Of a stretch of DNA of 64,000 bases, positions 9,701 through 20,851 are shown piece by piece (position 1 is the first letter of the stretch; each line of letters opens with the position of its first letter). The notes beneath the pieces are model-generated. The model was not told the DNA's origin. It ran no database searches and saw only the letters and a program-made list of their open reading frames with translations. Made by a program: the position numbers and the translations under genes. Source of the DNA: Panax quinquefolius (Eukaryota; Streptophyta; Magnoliopsida; Apiales; Araliaceae); the NCBI GenBank assembly GCA_020205615.1, contig JAINUW010000512.1, positions 985,358 to 1,049,357 on the forward strand, given 5' to 3'.

Positions 9701-12134
9701 TGTGACGCCCTCAAAATTAGGTATACGTCACCCATCTTGGGTCGCCACTATACTGGTACATAAATTCAAATACAAACTTAATTATATACATCCGTCGTGT
9801 AGAATATACAATAATACATAAACCGAGAGTTCTAATAGGAATATTGTCATTTAGACAATATCCATACTCAAGGAGTCCTCATTACATTTATTGTCACACT
9901 ATTTAATGTAATAGTGAGGACTACTAATGCTATCTTGGGACCATCACTCTTTTCCCCGACTCGTCCCAACCTATATTCTCATTTTCAAGAGAAACGGTGA
10001 AAGAAAGGGTGAGCTCAACTAAAGCCAAAGAAGAAATATTATGACTAAGATAATGCAGAATAAATTATCAATAGTCTTCAACAATGTTAAATTGATAAAA
10101 TACAATAGACAACCAGGTTTAATCTGCAGTTGAATATGTAATCCATTAAAAGAGTCAAGTAGAGAATAAAATCTACTATCTTTTAGGTTTTTAAAAGGTT
10201 TTCATCAATTTTATCATTTGAAACTCACTTTAATAAATAAACCACCACATCTAATCATCCCTGCACTACTGGCCAAGGATTTTCATCAAATTATCAATGG
10301 TCATGACTATACCGAATCACCCCGGTCATAATCATACCAAAACTATCCATCATCGCATTATGTGCCATCGAGGACTTTTTGTCACATCATTTATAAGCAG
10401 GTCATGATTATACCGAATGATCCCGGTCATAATCATACCAAGTTCATCTACGCACGTAAGACATAGATAACTTTCAACATAATATAACATGAGGATGATG
10501 ACAATGACATAATAATTCAATAAAACAAGTTCAAGAATTAATTTATCCAAGAACCAATAACGCCCAAGTTGTCAACACGATACTTCTTTTCAGAGTAAAA
10601 TTCAAGAATGCTCGAGGAAGAATATTTCCATGAAAAGATATCTTGGATGAAACGCAAATATCAAGGATATTCTACTAATTTCATGGAGTATAGAAGTCAA
10701 AGTTTTAACCAACCGGGTATAATAAAGAATGGAATAACAAAAGAAATCACCACGCATGCGCAGAGATCAGATGACAAAGTTATTCCAATGTAATAATAAT
10801 AACGGAACCAGTCGTCGTGAAATTCACAACCGATGTGATGATCCAAATGTAATAATAAATGTTGAATAATAAACAATGGAACCAGTCAGGGTAAAACACA
10901 TGCATGTGATATTCCAATGTAATAATAAATGCGAATAATAAACAATGGAACTGTGTCCGGTGTAAAACACACGCATGTGATATTCCAATGTAATAATTAA
11001 GAATTGAATAATGTAAGAAAATCACCAAGTATAGGGGATTTCACGATACAAGTTATTCCAATGTAATAAATAAGAATGGAATAATATAAGGATTTCACCA
11101 AGTATAGGTACGCTGCGTATCTGAGTTATGTATAGGGTATGCCACTTTTTACAAAAGTTATTCCAATGTAATAATAATGAATGGAATAATGTAAGTTCTC
11201 TTCATGAATAAGAAAGAATAACACCCCTTACGGGTACAACAAATAATATCCCTTCACCGTAAAAGACACTTTGGAATCAAAGTAGTGAAGACACGTAATA
11301 CTCTTCTTCTTTCTCTATAGATTTTCTCTATAGCTTCTCTATATAATTTCTCTCTGTAGTTTCGTTGAATTCGTAAGAAAATAATGAAGGAATGAGCTTC
11401 TATTTATAGGAAAATAGAATGCATAGTAATTAATCCATGAGCGGTCCAGATTGATTTACTTTAATCTGACTATCCATATTTAAAGCAAAATCTTTTAAAT
11501 AAAATATCATATATTCTATTTATATAAAAATATTTTACTACGCAAACACTACGCAACACTACGCAAAACATTACGCAACACTACGATAATAAAATATAAT
11601 ATATTCTATTTATGAATAACTTTAATAAAAGATTCATTTTATATAAAAGATGTTTCGCTTTTATTACGTTAATAATACGAATAAAACAAAATGTCATTAT
11701 CGCTATAATAATTCATATTATTAATCGACAATAATGGAATCAAACCGAACGACTTCTCACATAAACATCAATAATCAATCACCGGTGTATGCTACTACGC
11801 AACCACACGACATCGCATTTTTTACTAATGAAAGTAGTTCAACAAAGATCAACCAGTAAAACTTCCGCCGTTATTTTAATAAAATATTTTTGTCGTTTTC
11901 AATCCGATAATAATTACATTTGTGGGGTCCACCAATAATTGAGTCAGTTGTACGAATATTCCCTCGCTAAATCGAATATTCCCCACCAATCGAATATAAT
12001 ATAACCACTGCGATACTTTTGCAAAATTTATAAATACTACCCACAACTATAATATTATCTCAAATTCACACCATAATATTAAAAATTATTTCGACAAAAT
12101 TTAAATCTTTATTGATAAAATCTGGGGTCTCACA
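9701..12134 (-). mobile_element. Family B gypsy solo LTR, antisense
   Basis: It begins TGTGACGCCCTC and ends GGGGTCTCACA, 2434 bp, with a perfect AATAA duplication at 9696-9700 and 12135-12139. No internal region is present. It is a shorter sister of the family A LTR and is very similar to the LTR at 57686-60102. A minus-strand TATAAATA box lies at about 11400-11407. Paired motifs GGTCATAATCATACC and ATTCCAATGTAATAATAA repeat within it. The small ORFs inside are shadows. Confidence 0.9.
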
Positions 12135-12135
12135 A

Positions 12136-12156
12136 ATAATAATAATAATAATAATA

Positions 12157-12189
<33 letters not shown>

Positions 12190-12190
12190 G
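12136..12190. repeat. (AAT)n / (ATT)n microsatellite
   Basis: A run of AAT followed by ATT triplets directly adjoins the solo LTR's right target duplication, giving a self-complementary stretch of about 50 bp. Confidence 0.85.
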
Positions 12191-12666
12191 CTAAACAAGT
12201 ATATTCCAAGTAAGTTGAGTTCAATTAAAATAAGAGATAACTAGAGCTTGATTCACATACTCCCTCCTGAGAGCAATGCTCTCCTCTGTCCCCTAGAAAA
12301 ATGTTGAAAATAAATATTTTACATAAATTGAAAAAAAAAATGTCTTTTCAAAAAGAATATAATCTCTCCATTAGTCTGTCTTTTCAAAAAATGTCTTTTC
12401 AAAAAGAATATATTTTTGAGGATGAGTTAATTAGTTTGTCGATTATAATCTCTCCATTACGCAAAAAGAATATCATTTAAGTTTGATCTTAGTTAACTTT
12501 TAATATTTTAAAATTCAAATTTTATTTTAAATTTACTTTAATTTTTGAAACACGCGAACTTATACTTGGTACTAGTTTGCAATATTAATTAGTACATTAA
12601 TTAAAACAAAATAAATTCAAAACAACTTTGAATTCTAACACAAGTTGATTAAGATATATAATTATA
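12191..12666. other. AT-rich spacer with a half MITE end
   Basis: A Stowaway-like left end (TACTCCCTCCTGAGAG) starts near 12261, but no matching right end follows. A local duplication of TGTCTTTTCAAAAAGAATAT occurs at about 12340-12410. No gene is visible. Confidence 0.4.
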
Positions 12667-13591
12667 CTCCATTCGCTCCGAATTAGAGATATAATTTGAC
12701 TTTTAAAATTAAATTACGCCATATTAAACTTCAAATTAATTATATGAATTTATTTAATTTTAATTTATACAATTATTATAATTGTAGATAAATGTGGGCA
12801 AGCGAAATCGCACTTCTTTAGGTTAGGGTTTCGTGTTTATGGGAGGAGAGAAATCCACTAAAAGTACTGAATTGATTGATTGATTGAAGAGAGGAGAACG
12901 TTGTGTGGACGATTACTCCAACGACGCGCATGGCGTAACTCCCTAGAATCCGGAACCGTGTTAGGGTAATGAGGATTCCAAGAGCCTTCTCGAGTCCTTC
13001 AAGTTGAGAGAATGTCCAAACCCCTTTGGTGCTTTTAGGTGGAATCTCCAAGCCTTTAAGTCACCAAAAGGTCCTTTCGATCTTCCAAAAAGTCCAAGTC
13101 TTGGCCTCTCAGAAGTCCCTTCCCAATGGAGTGGAAGAGATATTTATAGGGTTTTTGGAGAATGGTCATGTGATAGGCACATGTCCCCGGAGAAATTCTA
13201 AATTTACCCTTAGTCATCAAAGTAATGCCCAGATCGTCCCGCCCTTCTACCACCAATCCAATCCCTCAATCAATTCCCAAAATGAGTCACCTCCACGCTT
13301 CACGCCTCACGACACGTGAAAGATTCTCTCAGATCTCGCTTCTTTATTTTCTATTTCTTCCGTCTTTCCATTTAATCATAATACTAACCTTAATTTGTGC
13401 ATTTAATTCAATTCAGGTCAATTGAACCTAATTTGCACTTGGGCCCACATATAGTATATAACAAAATTTATTAATAACAAAATTTATTTTACTCTAAATT
13501 TTTATGAGTTATACTTATTTTAAAATTTAATATACCGTTGTTTGTACTCAAAAATTAAATTATTTTTTAATTTTAAATTAAACAGAGGGAG
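12667..13591. mobile_element. MITE (same family as 6594-6813), split by an insertion
   Basis: The left part (TCCATTCGCTCCGAATTAGA) and the right part, resuming at ATAGTATATAACAAAATTTA and ending ACAGAGGGAG, align with the intact copy at 6594-6813. They are interrupted exactly within its ATTGTATAGTATATAAC segment by about 657 bp (12793-13449). Confidence 0.6.
12793..13449. mobile_element. Unclassified insertion with TGTGGGC...GCCCACA ends
   Basis: The ends TGTGGGCAAG and CTTGGGCCCACA are near-inverted, and the segment is clearly more GC-rich than its flanks. It lies inside a MITE. It contains an ATTTATAGGG box near 13142 but no long ORF and no recognised transposase or gag. TG...CA ends would also suit a small LTR/TRIM. 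A clean target duplication is not visible (left GATAAA, right TATAGT), so the class is open. Confidence 0.45.
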
Positions 13592-13878
13592 AATATAATG
13601 AGATTAATTCTACGAAACGTTGGGAATATATTTGTGTACTTGATCGATGAAGAATTTGTTTTAGAATTGTTTATCGTTCGCAGGGTAGATAAAATATGTA
13701 GAATAAATAAATATTTATTCGACCTAAACTTGAATTAACCGTCTCTAGTAAATAGCTCTATAAGTTTACCATAATTAAAAACAAGTTACATCCGAAAAGA
13801 TAAAAATAAAACAACGAAATTATGGCTGCTGAAATGATAAACCCAAACAATAGAAGACAAAACCGTCCTTTATCGGGA
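13592..13878. other. Spacer before the ERF region
   Basis: AT-rich sequence downstream (3' side) of the minus-strand ERF gene. I see no gene or repeat end. Confidence 0.4.
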
Positions 13879-13965
13879 TGTGTGGGGAAAAGACAAAAAA
13901 ATCGTCTTTAGTTTTCAACAAGCATTGCTTGAACGCTGATACTTTGCCACGAGTCTATAAAGCTC
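13879..13965 (-). repeat. Inverted-repeat arm, downstream of the ERF gene
   Basis: This ~87-bp segment matches the reverse complement of 15312-15398 at most positions, sharing the core CTTTAGTTTTCAACAAGCAT and the ACTTTGCCACGAGT end. On the minus strand it codes ELYRLVAKYQRSSNAC-stop; the other arm, on the plus strand, codes the same tail with a stop in it. The two arms bracket the whole ERF gene. Confidence 0.75.
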
Positions 13966-14092
13966 CTTGTTTTCTTTTAATTTGGGACAGGCGGTGAATC
14001 CCCTGCTACCGAACCTGGCTGCTAATTCCCGGGAAGAATCCACCGTCGTCTTACACTCCGGAAGAAGCTCTTTACTGCCGGTACAGCTACCC

Positions 14093-14810
14093 TCAGCTGA
14101 CATTTGATTTTGTCACTAAATTCCTCTCATTGGTTTCTTCATTTGGAATATTAATTTCTTGAACATGATCATTCTTTTTATCCTGTTGTTGCTGATACTG
14201 TGAGCTTTGCAACTCCTTGGTATAGTCGGAAAGTGGAAAGTTAGTTTTGGCTTTGTCTCCGCGGAAGTTAATGGCGGCCCTGTCGTAAGCTCTTGCTGCC
14301 TCCTCCGCCGTCTCATACGTTTTCAGCCACACCCGCGCCTTCTTGTGCGGGTCTCTTATCTCCGCCACCCATTTCCCCCACGGCCTCTGTCTCACTCCTC
14401 TGTACTCTCTCTTCCTCTTATTATTATTATTATTATTGTTATTATTACTACTACTTTTCTTTCTCCCCATTTTCTTCTTGCTACTACAAGAAGAGTTAGT
14501 GTCATCAATATTAATATATGGTGGAAATAAGTTACACCCCAGACAGCCATCGAAATTGCAATAACAACACGTGTCAGATGCAGGGACCGACAGCACGGTG
14601 TTGGTCACACTGCTACCAGTTTGTGAGGAGGATGACATGGCACTGTGGGTCCCATATGTGGTGGGGCCCGCGTTGCCACTCGAGATGACATGCTGGAGAG
14701 CCGAGACGATGACCGAGTGCTCCTGGTCCTCGGTCAAATGCAGCGTACGGAAGGTCTTCTCTGATATATTGAATTCCGTCAACTCGGCTGTTCTGCTGTA
14801 ATTACGCCAT
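14093..14810 (-). CDS. AP2/ERF transcription factor, ERF subfamily (group X-like)
   Basis: A nuclear DNA-binding regulator of the ethylene-response-factor type. Counting from a TTG at 14782, the AP2 domain spans residues ~127-184 ([51 protein letters not shown]). It is preceded by a basic [13 protein letters not shown] stretch around a polyasparagine run. An N-terminal [12 protein letters not shown] segment recalls group X ERFs. The residue after GKW is Val, as in DREBs, while Asp of EIRD is ERF-like. The tail is Gln/Asn/Glu-rich. There is no in-frame ATG before residue 49. The nearest upstream ATG (14810-14808) reads ATGGCGTAA, one base out of frame. Either that base is an indel at the true start, or a first exon lies upstream and joins at the TAATTACAG acceptor near 14803. 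It sits inside an inverted repeat. Confidence 0.85.
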
Positions 14811-14868
14811 TTTATGTTTCTCTTTATTATCTGATAAAGATATATATCATGGGGTTTAAACTTTTAAG

Positions 14869-15175
14869 TATCACCTTGTGTAGCCGGTCGTTGAGGGATT
14901 TAAGAAAGAGTTGTACCGCTGAATAAAGTGGTACGAGGTGAGGTGCCGGGAGTTTTTGATAAACATATACTATACTATATATGGTGTTGATTGGGAGGGA
15001 GGGAGGAAGCTTAAGTGGCTCCAGCTGTACGCAGTCAGCAAACGCCACGCCAAATATTATAGCCACGTGGTCACAAAAGTACACGAACTGTACGTTGTGG
15101 GGCTAGAGGCTGACAAGGATTGGGTGACACAGCCAATGTGGAGAGACCAGTTAACAGCTGACGTAAGTGGTGTTG
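14869..15175. other. Probable ERF promoter/5' region
   Basis: On the minus strand a TATA-like stretch (TATATATAGTATAGTATATG) lies near 14970-14985, and a GCCACGTGGTCA palindromic G-box at about 15061-15072. Further ACGT-core and TGACGTAA motifs lie at about 15158-15166. These are typical of stress-responsive promoters. The small open frames in both directions have no recognisable domain. Confidence 0.45.
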
Positions 15176-15320
15176 AGACACGTGGCAGCTAGGATGTTTC
15201 TAGTACTTTCAGATCGATTAGTGATTCCTTCTCTTGAGTACTAACGTGGCGCCTAGGTTGTTTCTAGCAGTTTCAGATAATGAATCGTAGTTTCGGCTAG
15301 GATGTTTCTACGAGCTTTAG
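15176..15320. repeat. Three imperfect direct repeats
   Basis: Three copies of a unit resembling CTAGGATGTTTCTAGNACTTTCAGAT begin near 15190, 15251 and 15297. They are 45-65 bp apart and run straight into the inverted-repeat arm. The function is unknown. Confidence 0.55.
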
Positions 15321-15398
15321 AAACTCGTGGCAAAGTATCGGCGTTCCAGCAATGCTTGTTGAAAACTAAAGACGATTTTTTGTCTTTATCCCACATGT
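15312..15398 (+). repeat. Inverted-repeat arm, upstream of the ERF gene
   Basis: This is the partner of 13879-13965, separated from it by about 1.35 kb that contains the ERF gene. The shared part includes ACTCGTGGCAAAGTATC and AGCAATGCTTGTTGAAAAC. Mismatches are few, so the duplication is fairly recent or conserved. Confidence 0.75.
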
Positions 15399-15402
15399 TA
15401 TG

Positions 15403-15567
15403 CCCATTTTTTAGCCCTACAAATGCTTGATCAAGGCTTAAATATGAAGTGTTCTGTCCATTTTTCTGCCTTACAAATGCTTGATCAAGGCTTAAATATG
15501 AAGTGTTCTGTCCATTTTTCAGCCCCACAGATGCTTGATCAAGGCTAACTTAAATATGAATGTTTAT
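15403..15567. repeat. 54-bp tandem repeat, three copies
   Basis: Units start near 15403, 15457 and 15511 and contain AATGCTTGATCAAGGCTTAA and ATATGAAGTGTTCTGTCC. The period is exactly 18 codons, and on the minus strand it keeps a frame open (KNGQNTSYLSLDQAFV repeated). That frame starts at GTG, has no family match and ends inside the neighbouring repeats, so I do not call it a gene. Confidence 0.75.
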
Positions 15568-15853
15568 GACTAGGAGGCGGATCGGATGGTAGAGTACTAA
15601 TTGTTGGAGCTGGGTAATTAGAGAGAGAACTTAAAGGAAGAAAGAAGGTTTGATTAGGTTAGGTTAGGTTTAGTGGAGAGAGAAAATTAATGTGCATGGA
15701 GAGGGTGAGGTGTCAGCATGAGAAACGAAGGGGAAGAATATATAGTAACAGCAAAATGCATGTGAAGTGGAGTGGAGGCTAGCATGCTGCATGCATGTGA
15801 CTGCTTACTTGCTTTGGAAATTGGAACTCTCAACTCTGTTAACCAGACCAGAT

Positions 15854-15905
<52 letters not shown>

Positions 15906-16273
15906 CTGGGCCTGCTACTTGTTTCGTTGGAGGGGAGCTGTTTCTTTTAAGTCCACAACTCCTTCCAACAATTAATAATTCAATCCTTTCATTGAGTTAG
16001 GAATATTCTTTTAGCCTCTTAATAAATGAGGAAACACAATTTTATTAAAAGAATAAAATAAATTTACTTAAATAAGAATTGAGTCAAAAGCCTAAAAGTC
16101 TCGGTAACCATCTGGATCAAAACTCCAGCTGTTTTCTGGATCTGATAAGACAAAATCTATCTAAGAATCCAGACATTATCGATTCTTTACTTGCATTATA
16201 CATTGTTACTAGCTAGACTAAATCGTATATCTGTCATGTTGCATCTCAACTCTACATATATCATGGATTTTGT
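15568..16273. other. Spacer with (TA)n microsatellite
   Basis: It contains a short TTAGG-type repeat near 15655-15672 and a pure TA run at 15856-15904. No gene is visible; ORFs here read through the TA run. Confidence 0.45.
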
Positions 16274-17090
16274 GAGGATCTTGTGAGAGTTTTGCTGTGG
16301 GGTTAATAATATATTAAAAAGGAGATCAAATGGCTCGCAATTCTTTTTTTTGTCTGTATATCAAAACGATGTCGATTTGATAGGAATTTTTTTTATAAGT
16401 TGATAGAAAATTGGAAATCACCAAACGCCGTTTATTTTTACCAAACAAACAAAATAAAGTAAAAAGAGTACATTTAAAATAGTATTTGAGTTGTGATGGT
16501 GATTGTCTTCGTTGAGCAGTGGATTAAGATCTAGAAATAAAGTAAAACGATTATTAATAATAAAAAAAGATATAAAGTAACATATAAATAATAATAATTG
16601 ATAGGTCTAGAATATTTTCATGGTTGACCCAGACGGCCCAATTATTAGAGTAAATAATAATAATATTTTCAGTGGTGAGAGTAAACTTTTTTTATGGAAC
16701 AGACAAATACAAATTATAATAATAATAAATAATAATATAAATAAACAAACAAAAACAATAATAAACGAAAAATAACTAAAGCTACATTGAAAATATTAAC
16801 GATAATTATAACCGATATATTTATTTATTTTTTGAGCCAAGTTTATAGTTATCCTAATATTAATAGCAAGCTAAAAAAAATCATATACAGAATCAAGAAA
16901 TTAAAAATAATTATATGTAAAAATAAACGGCGTTTGGTGGCTTCTAATTTTTTGTCAACTTGTAAAATTTTTTTTTATCAAAACCAACGTCGTTTTGATA
17001 CACACAAAAAAAAAAAAGAAGAGTTGTGAGCCATTAGGTCTTCTTTTTAATAGATTATCAATCCCATAGCAAAACTCTCACAAGATCCTC
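16274..17090. mobile_element. Non-autonomous element with long terminal inverted repeats
   Basis: The left arm begins GAGGATCTTGTGAGAG and contains GTTTTGCTGTGGGGTTAAT, GGAGATCAAATGGCTCGCAA and CACCAAACGCCGTTTATTTT. The right arm, near 16925-17090, is its reverse complement with scattered mismatches. Arms of about 165 bp flank an AT-rich non-coding centre of ~490 bp. Long TIRs without coding suggest a Mutator-like MITE; I could not define a 9-11-bp target duplication, and the ends may lie 15-40 bp further out. Confidence 0.6.
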
Positions 17091-17332
17091 ATGGAGAAAT
17101 TCTCATAGAGGATCCGAATCCATATATCATCATCGTAAAAGATGTTCAGCCAAGTGTCAATCATTTCCAATACTATACACACACATGAGCTGAAGTTAAT
17201 CTGACACATTTATAATTAAAAAATTGATTGATATTTTTATAAGGAAAATTAAAATGAGTAATATAATTTTGGAAATATCTCCCTTACAAAAGTAACAAAA
17301 TTAAAACACTCCACAAAGAAGACTCGTGGGTT

Positions 17333-17618
17333 TGGGCCTTAGGGTCAATAATGTACTACCAAAATTATCGTTTAGGTTTTTGTATATATATTAAAAAAAT
17401 ATTTAATATTATTATTTAACGTTTAAAATTTATTATCACCATTTTTTATAGAAAATCAAAAATTATTAATATAAAAAAAAATTAAAATAATAAAAGAAGA
17501 TAAAAGTAATATATAAAAATAAATAATTTATTCTCTTAAAACTATAAATAAATTATACTCAACAAATTTTTTGTTCTAAAAGAGAATGGGAGTACGAGAC
17601 CCGATGAAGCTAGGGTTT
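17333..17618 (+). promoter_or_regulatory. TGGGCC (site II-like) and telo-box before the helicase-like gene
   Basis: TGGGCC at 17333-17338 and AGGGTTT at 17612-17618 lie about 425 and 140 bp upstream of the ATG at 17759. Site II and telo-box pairs are known in promoters of plant translation and ribosome-biogenesis genes, which fits the downstream gene. The assignment rests on motifs only. Confidence 0.4.
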
Positions 17619-17758
17619 TCCCGCCTTTATTAGTTGTGATTAAAGAGGGCGTTTTGTTGACGCGTGAACCGTAAATAGTTGCGAAGCAACCTTTGACTGC
17701 CACTGGTAGGGAGTTTGGATTTTCAGAGACGGGGAGAAAGGGGCTTTCGAAGATCGTT

Positions 17759-20757
17759 ATGGATTATGCAAATGAAGCCTCTCCACCTAATTCTTCTTCT
17801 CTCTCGCCTTCTAATTTCAGGTACTGTATTACCCTATAATCTGCTAGTTCTGAGAGGGGTAGACAGCTGCTAATTCATGTTACCATGTTGCAGTCCACAA
17901 CGCCACTTTTATCTTGCCGTCGACAGGCTTCAATTTAAGATGGTATCTATCTGTCTCTTAATTTCAATGAATTTTATGCTTAATTGGGTGAATTGGAATT
18001 AGTCTCCAGTTAGTAATGTTTGTGACTAAGAAAACTGAATTTGCAGGAAACATTGGTGGAACTATTGGGCATGGCTTGCCGCCGCCCGTGTCTGCCAATG
18101 GTGGTGTGCTGTAGCACACGTGACGAACTTGATGCTGTCTGTTCTGCAGTTTCCAACCTATCCTATGTTTCTATATCCCCTCTGGTACTTCATACAATTC
18201 TTTTAGATATTGGTATTAAATTGTATTTGGGACCTGAATTGAAATTGAAGCCATTTAAAGATTAGTTTTATGCACTAACCTATAAAACTACATACTTTAT
18301 TCAGCCAATAAACAGAACTATGAAAGAATTTTAAAAATGTTGTATTCTAGGGACTTTTATATCTCCTCTGTCATTATAAATGCTTTTCAGATATAGTAGA
18401 AAGTAAAAGCTTAGTTTACATATTGTTACTGGTAACTATAATGTGCATTCACGACATGGGCTATAAGCAGTAAAGTTCATATTTAACTTGCTTATGCAAC
18501 ATATTTGATGACATTACCACATTTGTTGCCATATATGTGTTTGTTGCGTACTGACACCCAAATTTATCTTTCTTTTATTTAAAGTTAGGGTTAAATTTAA
18601 CCAACTTTTTGTTTTTGGTTAAAGGCAAAGGCAATTAGGAAAAGTAAGCAACCTTGACTTTGTTATAAGATGGGTTCAGAATATTTATTTGAAAGACAAA
18701 GAAAATTAAGGTCAGGCCCCAATCAGGAGACCTCCACTCATAACTTGTGACTTTGCTGTTATATGCAAAGAGATCTCTCAGTGTACTTTCAATCTGTAAA
18801 ACCATTTAAGATTTACGAGCAAAACTATTTTTTTTACTTAAACTTAAAATGACAATTCCCTTATATAGTACTTAGATATTCTCTTCAACTTGAGAGTCAC
18901 TGCATTGGCTACATGGGTACCAGTTTATAAATGCAAAACATCATTGTAAATCTTTTATATGGGTAGTGTTAGGATCAAAACAGTGAACCTAACTCAGAAT
19001 TAAGGTCAAAGAAAGGGTGTTCAGAATGAGAGTTGGGAGGAGAAGGGGCAGCAAAGAGAAGAGAATTGGGTGAGGAAGTGGATTAAGGAAGAATGCTTCC
19101 TATGTCATCTAAATTTGGTTGACAATACAATCATTCTCATTCCTATTTATACTACTAAAAAGTAGGTTGCTTACTTGAGCCTTAACCTACACAAAACTAA
19201 TCCTATACCACATAATTAACTTCACGTGCCATGTAAGGTCATTTTTATCTCGTAAAATATTACTCCCTCTATCCCATATTAAATGTCCTATTTTTTTTTG
19301 GATGTTCCAAAATAAATGTCCTATTTCTATATTAGTAACAATATTTATCCTATTCTTCCTCTTATACCCTTATAATCTATTTAATGTACTTATTGAGAAT
19401 ATGAGAGTTATAAAAAAATGTATCTAGAATATTAAATAATGCATGAAAGAGCAATTGTTGAAGTTATAGAAAAGTGAAATTGCAATTATTGGGGTCATAG
19501 AAAAGTGAAGAAATACTTCAATTGATACGTAATCAAAAAGGGTAATTTAGGCAAAATAAAAAATTATTAATTAGCGTGCCAAAACTAATTAGGACGTTTA
19601 TTTTGGGACGGAGGGAGTACTATAATGTTGGATATTTTCAAATTTAGAAAGTATATAGTAAATATATTATTTGTTGTCCATATAGCCAACAGATTAAATG
19701 ATTCAGTTGGTTAAGAGAAATGAGTTGTAATGTTAAGGACTTGGGTTCAAGTCATGATAACATTCTTACAATTTTTTTATTATTAAAGATGCCAACTAAC
19801 ACATTAGAACGGTCAGAAACCAAATAAGATGTCAACGGTTTAGTGTAGAGTGGGATGTCAACAATTAATTAATTAACAATTTTATTTTTTTATTAAAGAT
19901 GCCAACTAACATTGTAATGGTCAGAAACCAAATAAGATGCCAACGGTTAATTGCAGAGTTGAGATGTCAACGATTAATTAATTAATTAGGCCAACGGTTA
20001 ATTGCAGAGTGGGGATACCAACGATTAATTAATTGGGATGCCAACAGTTAATTGTAGAGTAACGACATGAAATAGACCAATACAATGTTTCAACATACCT
20101 CCTCAAAGGAGAGTTTAGAAACTTAAAAATAGGTTGCAAATCTATCCAAAACAAGCACTTCATTTTATTCCAAATCCATCTCAAGTTCTTAGAAAAAATA
20201 TCATTCTAATATTTTTCTTCTCTTATTTATAGTTTTGCTCTAGATTTGTTTCTACACAACAAATTCTAGTACTGAGTAAAATTTGGGTCTATTTTATCTA
20301 CTGTGTTACTCGGACTCGCCACTTTTGGATGGAGTACCCGTGGTTTATTAACGACCTATTACCTGCACGGGTGCAAGATTCGTACAGGATTCGGCCACAA
20401 ATTCGGATACGGCTGTTTTGGGAAGAAGAGCCCGTGAAGAAGAAGCCGTGAAGAAGAAGAAGTCGTAAGAAGAAGAAGCGGTAAGAAGAGAGAGAGAGAG
20501 AGAAATCAGATCTGAGATTCAGATCTGATATATAAAATATATATGGACAATTACAATTAGATACCTCATAGTTTTTAAAATATTTTAATTTAGTCCCTAA
20601 GGTTTTTTGAAAGTTCATATTAGCCCCTGAAAAATTACATATCAGTCCCTAAAGTTTTTTTTTTTCATTTCTGCCCCTATTTTTTTATATTTTTACACTT
20701 TAGTCCCTAGAGCAAAAAAACTTTGGTGATATAATTTGAAACATTATTGCTAAAAAT

Positions 20758-20796
<39 letters not shown>

Positions 20797-20817
20797 GATC
20801 CATATCCGCGTATTCTC

Positions 20818-20851
<34 letters not shown>

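Noticed and set aside
14207..14564. Plus-strand frames rich in Leu, Ile or Tyr opposite the ERF gene
   Set aside because: They are antisense shadows of the polyasparagine run and AP2 domain.
15253..15528. 91-residue minus-strand frame with 18-residue repeats
   Set aside because: It starts with GTG, runs through tandem and inverted repeats, and has no recognisable domain; kept only as a repeat feature.
15653..15672. Telomere-like TTAGG repeats
   Set aside because: Only about three short copies and not the plant TTTAGGG unit.
16787..17029. 80-residue Lys/Ile-rich frame
   Set aside because: It lies inside the long-TIR element and is AT-rich noise.
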